Positions 58,365-64,000 of a stretch of 64,000 bases of DNA are shown here, piece after piece. The notes beneath the pieces are model-generated. The model ran no database searches. It saw only the letters and a list, made by a program, of their open reading frames with translations, and had not been told where the DNA came from. Position 1 is the first letter of the stretch, and each line of letters begins with the position of its first letter. The position numbers were made by a program, and so were the translations under genes. The stretch is from JADGHX01 sp035760965 (GTDB lineage: Bacteria > Pseudomonadota > Gammaproteobacteria > Steroidobacterales > Steroidobacteraceae), in contig DASTRY010000030.1 in NCBI GenBank assembly GCA_035760965.1, positions 68,353 to 132,352 on the forward strand. The letters run 5' to 3'.

Positions 58365-59759
58365 TCAGGGCGTCGAGCTTTCCACTGCGACGGCGGGATC
58401 TTCGCTGCGCCGCCGCCGGTTCGCGGGCACATGCGTGCGCAGCGAGTAGAAGCTCACCACCACGACGAGGATGCCGATCGCGACGGCATAGAAGAAGTAG
58501 CTCACCGGCGGCCGCGGATCGAGCGCGAAGAACCCGCCGGCGAACACCGTGCTGAGGACGCCCCCGATACGCGACACCGTTTGCGCGCAACCGACGCCCG
58601 CTGCGCGCAAGTACGTTGGATACGAGTGCGCACCGACGGTGTACAGGAACGACTGCATACCGTTCAGCGACGTGCCGGCCGCGATGAGCAGCAGCAGCAG
58701 CTGGAGATTCGCGTGTCCCCCGGCCGCAAGCACCGCGCCGCCGACGAAGAATGTCGCGAGCGCGCCCACGAACGCGAGCCCCGCGCCGACGATGCGCGAG
58801 CCGAAATACCCGATGAGCACGGCACCGCCGATCGCACCAAACATGCCGCCGAAATTGAAGAGTTTCGAACCCTGCAGCGAGTCGTGCAGCGGCATGCCCG
58901 TCTCGCGCAACACGGTGGGCAGCCCGTTCACGAACGAATAGAGGCACAGCGTGTTGAACGCGAACGCGAGCCATAGCAGCAGCGTCGTGGAGAGATAGGT
59001 CTTGCTCAGCAGCGTCGCGAACCAGTTGCCCGGCGGCGCCGGCGGCTCGGCGACCGCGAAATGCTCCGTGCCTTCGAAACGCCGCTCGCGCAGCAAGCTA
59101 TTGAGCAGACGCGCGAGTTGCGGATGCCTCTCCCGCCGCGTCGCGAGATAGCGCGGCGATTCCGGCAGCAGGAACCAGGCAATCGCCAGGAAGATGAGCG
59201 GGAGTCCCGCGCCGATCCAGAAGATCGTGCGCCAGCCGTACTCGGGAATGATCCACTGCGCGACGCCGGCACCGACCATGCCTCCCGTCGGGACCGCCAC
59301 GATCGAGACGGCAACCGCGACGTTGCGTGCGTGCTTCGGGGTCCACTCGGTGATCATGGTCGCCGCGAGCGGCGTCACGCCGCCGAGGCCGATGCCCGTG
59401 AGCAAGCGCCAGGAGAACAAGCCCCACAGGCTCGTGGCCAGCGCGCTCAGCAGCGAGCCGGCGAACAGGAACGCGAGACACCAGATGTACGACTTGCGCC
59501 GCCCGATCACATCGCCGAGGCGGCCGAGCGCGACGGACCCGACCGCCATGCCAATCATGCTGCCGCTCTGGAGCCACAGCACGGAGGAGGGCGAGACGTT
59601 CCACTCGGGAATGATCACCGGCGCGACGAACGCCATCGTCTGCAGGTCGTACCCGTCGACCAGCATCATCAAGACGGTGAGCAACGTGATACCGAGGGGA
59701 ACGCCAATGAACTTGGCCGAATCGACGACCCCCGTGACTTCGATCGTTTTGTTGTCCAT
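58365..59759 (-). CDS. MFS transporter, aromatic acid:H+ symporter (PcaK-like)
   Basis: A 464-residue inner-membrane carrier with twelve predicted helices. The first helix carries MLVDGYDLQTMAFVAPVI, whose Asp pair is the hallmark of the aromatic acid:H+ symporter family (4-hydroxybenzoate, protocatechuate and related acids). The loop 2-3 motif is GRLGDVIGRRKSYIW. A charged loop of about 30 residues (RRERHPQLARLLNSLLRERR) separates the two halves. The ATG at 59759 (MDNKTIEV) is chosen over 59777. It fits the aromatic-use theme of the window, although no catabolic gene is adjacent. It is divergent from a GAF kinase. Confidence 0.92.
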   Translation of the reverse strand: MDNKTIEVTGVVDSAKFIGVPLGITLLTVLMMLVDGYDLQTMAFVAPVIIPEWNVSPSSVLWLQSGSMIGMAVGSVALGRLGDVIGRRKSYIWCLAFLFAGSLLSALATSLWGLFSWRLLTGIGLGGVTPLAATMITEWTPKHARNVAVAVSIVAVPTGGMVGAGVAQWIIPEYGWRTIFWIGAGLPLIFLAIAWFLLPESPRYLATRRERHPQLARLLNSLLRERRFEGTEHFAVAEPPAPPGNWFATLLSKTYLSTTLLLWLAFAFNTLCLYSFVNGLPTVLRETGMPLHDSLQGSKLFNFGGMFGAIGGAVLIGYFGSRIVGAGLAFVGALATFFVGGAVLAAGGHANLQLLLLLIAAGTSLNGMQSFLYTVGAHSYPTYLRAAGVGCAQTVSRIGGVLSTVFAGGFFALDPRPPVSYFFYAVAIGILVVVVSFYSLRTHVPANRRRRSEDPAVAVESSTP

Positions 59760-60157
59760 CCGGCAGGCTATATACACGTTGCGGCGCCGCGGCTAAAGCG
59801 CCGGCCCGCGCTGTCCGCTCACTGGCCGGGTCGCAGACGGTGCGCCATCGCATACCTGATCGAGGCAAACCCGCTCGATGTGGCGCACACGAACGCGCCG
59901 CTTTGCGCACGCACTGGCTCACGCGTCTTGCGCGCGCCGACCTTCGTGAGTCGGGCACGCGGCCCGCGACAGTGGCTCGCGAAGGCGAGCATCCCTGCCA
60001 AAAGTTAGTGCCGTGCTCTGACCGACCGCGCTGATCGCGCCGCTCACGTCCTGGCACAGTGCCCCCCGATCGAACCCCTGGGACCCCGACGCCTGCATCC
60101 GAAGCTGCCGCAAGGCCTTCGGATGCGGGCAATTTCCTTGCAGTACACTCGCTCGCC
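59760..60157. other. Divergent intergenic region between transporter and GAF kinase
   Basis: About 400 bases. The only structure seen is the inverted repeat at 60095-60126 next to the kinase start. No -35/-10 pair or RNA element stands out, and short frames across it look like GC shadows. Confidence 0.5.
60095..60126. promoter_or_regulatory. Ten-base perfect inverted repeat before the GAF kinase
   Basis: GCATCCGAAG and CTTCGGATGC are separated by 12 bases and end 31 bases before the kinase ATG. It could be an operator or a leader hairpin; the following sequence (GGGCAATTTCCTTG) is not a proper T-run. Confidence 0.5.
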
Positions 60158-61846
60158 ATGGGAGCTGCGCCGCCGTTGGAACACGTCGAAGACCACGGCC
60201 TCCGGGAGGCGGCGACCCTGTGTCAGGTGGTGGAGGAAATCAGCTCGGAGCTCGAGCTGCGGCCTCTGCTCACCCGCATCGTCGCGCACGCCTGCGAGCT
60301 CCTGGGGGCGGACGACGGGTCGATCGGCCTCTTCGACCCGGTGCGCAATGTGATTCGTACCGAAGCGGTCTATCGCATGCCCGCGCGCGAGCAGGGGGCC
60401 GAGGTGCCGGCCAACGTCGGCCTCGCCGGCAAGGTTTTCGCGAGCGGCGCGCCGCTCATTCTCGATCGTTACGGCGATCTCGGCGATGTGCCCCTGCCGG
60501 AGCTGGCCGAAAATTCCGTCATCGGCGTGCCCATTCGCAGTCACGGGCACCTGGTCGGCTTCTTCGGCATCGGCGCGCGGCCGCCGCGCAAGTTCGATTC
60601 GCGAGACCTGGCGACGCTGCAGCTCTTTGCACGTCACGCGGCGCTCGCCATCGACAACGCGGTGCGCTACCAGCGCGAGAAGAGCCGCAGCGAGCGCCTC
60701 GCATTGATTGCACGCGTGTCGCGGCTCGTCTCCGCCGGGCTCGAGCCGATGGATCTCGTCGCGACCGCCGCGCAGGTGATTCACGAGCAGCTCGGCTATG
60801 CCAATGTCGTGATTCCGTTGCTCGAAGACGAGCACCTCGTGTACCGGGCCCACGCCGGCGCGTATCGCGAAATTTTCCGCGAGGAATATCGCTTGCACGT
60901 CTCGCAGGGCATCACCGGCGCAGCCGTGCGCACGCATGCGGCGCAGGTCGTGAACGACGTGACGCAGGACCCCCGCTATGTCCCGCCTCCCCTGCCCATC
61001 GACGTGACGGCGGAGCTGGCGGTGCCGATCGTGCTCGGGCACGAAGTGTTCGGCGTCGTGAACATCGAAGGCCGCGCCGCGTTCGATCGCGAGGACATTT
61101 CCAGCATTCAGGTCATCGCGGACCATCTGGCCGTGGCCATCAAGAACGCACGGCTGTTCGACGATGCGCGGGCAGCGGCGGTCATGCGCGAGCGCCAGCG
61201 ACTCGCGCGCGACCTGCACGACTCGGTCACGCAGGTGCTGTCCAGCATCAGTCTGATGTCGCAATCGATAATCGCGGCTTACAAGAAGGACGCGCAAGAA
61301 GGCGAGCGCCGCGCTCGCCGCATCGAGGAGCTCTCGCAGCTCGCGTTCGCGGAAATGCGCCGGCTGCTGAACGAGTTGCGGCCCGTCGCGACGGGCACTA
61401 CGGCGACGCGTGCCGGAGCCCTGGCCGAGATCGAAAGCTACGGGCTGAAGCGCGCGCTGCAACGCTTGCTCGCCGTGCTGGCCCCGGAAACAGCGGACGT
61501 GCGGTTCGACTTCGCCAACTACCGCTTTCAAGCGCTCGAGCATGAAGAAGCGCTCTATCGTATCTGCCAGGAAGCCGTCTCGAACTCGTTGCGTCATGGG
61601 AACGCACGGCGTATCACCATTCGTGCCGAGGTCATCGATGCGAGACACATTCGCGTCGAAGTGGCGGACGACGGCAAGGGGTTCGATGCCACCGAGCCGA
61701 CCGTCCTCGTGCAGACCGCGCTCGGGGGTCTCGGCATGCAGACGATGCGCGAGCGCGCCATCGCGCTCGGCGGCGCGACCACCATCCATTCGAAGCCCGG
61801 CCAGGGCACGCGAGTCATCGTTGACTTGCCACGGAGCGACCGATGA
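60158..61846 (+). CDS. GAF-domain histidine kinase (NarX/DegS type)
   Basis: A soluble 562-residue sensor kinase with two GAF domains at about residues 25-165 (GLFDPVRNVIRTEAVYRMPA) and 185-325 (VNDVTQDPRYVPPPLPIDVT). The kinase core is the HisKA_3 kind: His in RQRLARDLHDSVTQVLSSIS near residue 355, then the ATPase boxes CQEAVSNSLRHGNA, VADDGKGFD and GGLGMQTMRERA. The ATG at 60158 is preferred over 60059 because the longer frame reads through an inverted repeat. Its stop overlaps the start of the response-regulator gene (ATGA), so they are a coupled two-component pair. The signal is unknown. Confidence 0.94.
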   Translation: MGAAPPLEHVEDHGLREAATLCQVVEEISSELELRPLLTRIVAHACELLGADDGSIGLFDPVRNVIRTEAVYRMPAREQGAEVPANVGLAGKVFASGAPLILDRYGDLGDVPLPELAENSVIGVPIRSHGHLVGFFGIGARPPRKFDSRDLATLQLFARHAALAIDNAVRYQREKSRSERLALIARVSRLVSAGLEPMDLVATAAQVIHEQLGYANVVIPLLEDEHLVYRAHAGAYREIFREEYRLHVSQGITGAAVRTHAAQVVNDVTQDPRYVPPPLPIDVTAELAVPIVLGHEVFGVVNIEGRAAFDREDISSIQVIADHLAVAIKNARLFDDARAAAVMRERQRLARDLHDSVTQVLSSISLMSQSIIAAYKKDAQEGERRARRIEELSQLAFAEMRRLLNELRPVATGTTATRAGALAEIESYGLKRALQRLLAVLAPETADVRFDFANYRFQALEHEEALYRICQEAVSNSLRHGNARRITIRAEVIDARHIRVEVADDGKGFDATEPTVLVQTALGGLGMQTMRERAIALGGATTIHSKPGQGTRVIVDLPRSDR

Positions 61847-62526
61847 ACACCCGCGTCAAGACTCCCGCGCACGCGCCCAGCGCCGCTTCGGGTGCTCTGC
61901 GTGTGCTACTCGTCGACGACCATGCCATTGTCCGCGAAGGCCTGCGCGCGCTGCTCGAAGAGGACGCGCGCATCTCCATCGTCGCCGAGGCATCGAACGG
62001 CGACGAAGCAACCGAGATGGCTGCACGGCTCACGCCGGATCTCGTGCTGATGGATTTGAAGATGCCCGGACTGCCCGCCGCGGACGCCATTCGCGTCATT
62101 CGCGCGCGCAGTCCCGCGACTCACGTGCTCGTGCTGACGAGCTACGTGGACGACGAGCAGGTTCAGGCCGTACTGAGCGCGGGCGCGCTCGGATACGTGC
62201 TGAAAGACGTGGCGAAGAACGAGCTCCTGCGCGCCATGCAAACGGTGGCGCGCGGCGAGCCATGGCTGCACGCAGAGGCGCAGCGGCTCATCGTGAATCG
62301 GATTCGCCGGCCGGCGCAGCTCGATCCGCTCGAGCTGCTCACCGAGCGTGAGCGCTCGGTGCTGAAGCTGATCGCGCAGGGCCGCAGCAACAAGGACATC
62401 GGCAGAACCCTGTCCCTCACCGAAGGCACGGTGAAGGGCTACGTGAGCAACATCCTCGCGAAGCTCAAACTGGAGGATCGAACCCAGGCCGCGCTGCTCG
62501 CCGTCAGACACGGCCTGGATCAGTAA
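61843..62526 (+). CDS. NarL/FixJ family response regulator
   Basis: A 227-residue regulator with a receiver domain (acids in VLLVDDHAIVREG, phospho-Asp in LVLMDLKMPG near residue 68, lysine in YVLKDVAK) and a C-terminal LuxR-type helix-turn-helix (LTERERSVLKLIAQGRSNKD, EGTVKGYVSNILAKL). The N-terminus has an extra stretch of about 17 residues. It overlaps the kinase gene by four bases and is almost certainly phosphorylated by it. Target genes are not evident. Confidence 0.96.
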   Translation: MNTRVKTPAHAPSAASGALRVLLVDDHAIVREGLRALLEEDARISIVAEASNGDEATEMAARLTPDLVLMDLKMPGLPAADAIRVIRARSPATHVLVLTSYVDDEQVQAVLSAGALGYVLKDVAKNELLRAMQTVARGEPWLHAEAQRLIVNRIRRPAQLDPLELLTERERSVLKLIAQGRSNKDIGRTLSLTEGTVKGYVSNILAKLKLEDRTQAALLAVRHGLDQ

Positions 62527-62548
62527 CACCTCCGGTTCCCGATGGGCT

Positions 62549-62758
62549 TCAGGATGTGCGCTTGTGAAGAGCGGCCTCCATGCCGTCCACCCAGCGCCGC
62601 AAGGCGGCGGTGGCTCGGTCGTACGCGGGATCGAACGCGCTCCCGGCTCTGAACCATCTCGCCTCCCAGTGCGTGGCCGCGATCGCCGGTTCGAGCTCCA
62701 GCGCCGCGGTGCGCTCGAAGGCTGCGTGGAGAGTGAGGGGAGTGGTGATCCTGCTCAT
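62549..62758 (-). CDS. Small conserved-looking protein of 69 residues, function unknown
   Basis: A short frame from the ATG at 62758 with a strong ribosome site (AAAGGAA, six bases spacing), which sets it apart from the many shadows. The product (MSRITTPLTLHAAFERTAAL, ending DGMEAALHKRTS) is cytosolic, with no signal peptide, helix-rich and contains three tryptophans. No family is recognised. It lies behind the Crp-family gene on the same strand and has a TGTCA-N6-TGACA palindrome about 75 bases upstream of its start, so it may be a target of that regulator. Confidence 0.65.
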   Translation of the reverse strand: MSRITTPLTLHAAFERTAALELEPAIAATHWEARWFRAGSAFDPAYDRATAALRRWVDGMEAALHKRTS

Positions 62759-62824
62759 CGTCGGTTCCTTTCGAGTGATAAACCTCAGGTGAGCGAAATC
62801 ATGAGCGCGCGGCGCCCCGCGATC

Positions 62825-62840
62825 TGTCAACGTGTTGACA
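62825..62840. promoter_or_regulatory. Crp-family type palindrome TGTCA-N6-TGACA
   Basis: TGTCAAC-GT-GTTGACA is a 16-base inverted repeat with the Crp spacing (TGTNA-N6-TNACA). On the minus strand a possible -10 (CATGAT, 62803-62798) would put a start point near 62791, with the palindrome centred at about -41.5, the class II activator position. This lies between the Crp-family gene and the 69-residue gene. Confidence 0.55.
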
Positions 62841-62925
62841 CAAGACACACGAGAGGCCGCGCGGCGCGCGTGGCGCGAGATTCGACGCCGCCGGCTGCGC
62901 AGCAGCCGACGAGTCTGCGGAGGAG

Positions 62926-63612
62926 CTAGGCTTGTTGAGTGACCTTCTGCATCGCGCGCGGATTCGCGATGGTGACATTGCCGCGCCCGAGCGCGATCCA
63001 GCCCTGCGCGCGCCACGACTGCAGATGCTGATTCACGACCTGTCGCGACAACCCGAGGAATTGCGCAAGCTCCTCCTGCGAGATGACGAGCCGCGTGCCT
63101 TCCGGCGATTCGCGGCCGTGCACGCTCGCAAGACTCAAGAGGCGCTTGGCGATCTTCGCGGGCACGTTGAGCAAGGCCGAGTCTTCCATCTGCTCCGCCG
63201 TCCAGCGCACGCGCTTGCAGAGCAGCTGAATGAGGTGCTCCGCGAGCTGCGGCTCGGTGCGCAACAGGGCGAAGAACGCGTCGCGCGCGATGATCATGAG
63301 CTCGGTGCGCGCCATCGCGGTGGCCGTCGCGGTGCGCGGGCTGCCGTCCAGCAGCGCGATCTCGCCGAACGCGTCGCCCGGCTCCATGATGTTCAGGAAG
63401 ACTTCCTTGCCGCCCGCACGGCTCGCGCTGATGCGCACGCGCCCGGTCACCACGCCGCACAGCGAGTCTCCGGGGTCGCCGCGCATGAAGATGATGGCGC
63501 CCTCGTCATAGATGCGCCGGGTGGCGAGCGCGGCCACCCGATCGATGGTCTTCTGCGGCAAGCCCCGGAACAGATGATTCCGCTCGATCAGCGTCTTCGC
63601 GTTCAGTGCCAC
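62926..63612 (-). CDS. Crp/Fnr family transcriptional regulator
   Basis: A 228-residue regulator from the GTG at 63612; a longer frame from 63711 would overlap the divergent gene. The cyclic-nucleotide-type domain covers about residues 10-125 (FRGLPQKTIDRVAALATRRI, VFLNIMEPGDAFGEIALLDG). FGEIALLDGSPRTATATA keeps the Gly-Glu and Arg pattern of cyclic-nucleotide binders. A dimerisation helix leads to the winged helix (ISQEELAQFLGLSRQVVNQH LQSW with the recognition helix SRQVVNQHL). There are no N-terminal cysteines, so it is not an iron-sulfur FNR. The recognition helix has Gln where Crp has Glu181, in keeping with a TGTCA half-site. Confidence 0.9.
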   Translation of the reverse strand: MALNAKTLIERNHLFRGLPQKTIDRVAALATRRIYDEGAIIFMRGDPGDSLCGVVTGRVRISASRAGGKEVFLNIMEPGDAFGEIALLDGSPRTATATAMARTELMIIARDAFFALLRTEPQLAEHLIQLLCKRVRWTAEQMEDSALLNVPAKIAKRLLSLASVHGRESPEGTRLVISQEELAQFLGLSRQVVNQHLQSWRAQGWIALGRGNVTIANPRAMQKVTQQA

Positions 63613-63696
63613 GGCGAGAGTACCCAGACCGTCCGCGGGTGCAGACGTGCGGCACGCAGTATATCGTTTCGCTTCCCGCTTCTCTGGCGGCAACTG

Positions 63697-64000
63697 ATGC
63701 GCAGGTCTCACGCGATCACCGGGACGGCATGGATCGTCGCCTGCTGCGTATTCTCGTCACCGGCTCTCGCGCAGTACGAAGTGGAGCAGGATCGCCGCGT
63801 GTGGCTGCGGGCGCTGCTGGACGTGCGTCTCGTGCGCGCCGGCCCCGCGACGAGCTGGACCGACGCCGGCTTCGGCAAGATGCGCTATGGCGGCGAAGCC
63901 ACGGCTTCCGGCTTCGAACGCAAGACGCGCCTCGAGCTGGCGCAGCTCGCGATCGAAATCGGTGCAGCCCTGCCGTGGAACGTGCGCGCGCAGGTGCAGG
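63697..64000 (+). CDS. Exported protein, 3' end outside the window
   Basis: An ATG at 63697 opens a frame of 101 codons with no stop before the window edge. A signal peptide is present (AWIVACCVFSSPALAQ). The mature start (LRALLDVRLVRAGPATSWTD, then GKMRYGG and LAQLAIEIGAALPWNVRAQV) alternates polar and hydrophobic residues like the first strands of an outer-membrane barrel. No family can be named from this fragment. It is divergent from the Crp-family gene with an 84-base gap to the GTG start chosen there. Confidence 0.65.
   Translation, partial: MRRSHAITGTAWIVACCVFSSPALAQYEVEQDRRVWLRALLDVRLVRAGPATSWTDAGFGKMRYGGEATASGFERKTRLELAQLAIEIGAALPWNVRAQVQ

Noticed and set aside
63613..63711. Longer N-terminus for the Crp-family regulator from the GTG at 63711
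   Set aside because: It would overlap the divergent gene starting at 63697, and the extra residues are unlike the family.

Overview
The window is GC-rich, gene-dense bacterial chromosome from a Gram-negative organism. It carries a TonB-dependent receptor, an OprO/P-type porin, an MltA lytic transglycosylase, a YfiR-family protein and twin-arginine leaders. A family-B DNA polymerase II, a leucine-type attenuator in front of leuA and a periplasmic ModA point to a proteobacterium, most likely a gammaproteobacterium of the Steroidobacter/Nevskiales kind. That placement is inferred from gene content only. No rRNA, tRNA, insertion sequence, CRISPR array or prophage was recognised. Many open frames opposite the genes are GC-driven shadows and were left out.

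Layout. 1-5952: a truncated aldo/keto reductase, the deletion relic of a Tat-exported protein, and a plant/glycan group (rhamnogalacturonan acetylesterase, GH92 mannosidase) ending in a heme-motif secreted protein. 5936-10886: M61 peptidase, leuA with an attenuator leader, PRC-barrel protein and a small secreted protein. 11199-15027: tannase/feruloyl esterase, OsmC protein, aldo/keto reductase, histidine phosphatase. 15034-23342: DNA polymerase II, acyl-CoA ligase, gamma-glutamyltransferase, CurA-like reductase, phenylacetate-CoA ligase. 23435-26819: small secreted protein, MltA, AlaX-type editing protein, AraC regulator. 26971-31689: GAF protein with a very long low-complexity tail, then a porin and ModA behind a ModE-like operator. 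31828-36436: cytochrome c/PQQ dehydrogenase fusion, GH15, NTF2-like protein. 36525-40846: aldehyde dehydrogenase, GntR regulator, LigM-like O-demethylase, Rieske ferredoxin. 40895-46610: hybrid kinase, pirin, azoreductase with LysR, phosphoribosyltransferase, ABM-domain protein. 46728-55782: M20 peptidase, DUF4412-like protein, two hybrid kinases, and divergently a TonB receptor with YfiR. 55906-64000: PhoD, a HicB-type antitoxin relic, aromatic-acid transporter, GAF kinase with NarL regulator, a 69-residue protein, a Crp-family regulator and a truncated secreted protein.

How it fits together. One theme is use of plant material and aromatics: feruloyl esterase/tannase, rhamnogalacturonan acetylesterase, GH92, GH15, an aldehyde dehydrogenase/LigM/Rieske group under a GntR regulator, a PcaK-type transporter and PaaK. 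A second theme is signalling, with three paralogous hybrid kinases that lack an obvious output, plus one classical two-component pair. The most interesting candidate system is the divergent set of TonB receptor, YfiR and a kinase with a CHASE8-like periplasmic sensor. It looks like an outer-membrane-to-cytoplasm relay built on YfiR/YfiN parts with a histidine kinase in place of the cyclase.

Regulatory DNA that can be read directly includes the leuA attenuator, a ModE-like box before modA, twin GGATCC-centred sites before the GntR gene, and a TGTCA-N6-TGACA palindrome beside the Crp-family gene. Several short tandem duplications sit exactly on gene ends and copy the stop codon; this recurs at least four times.
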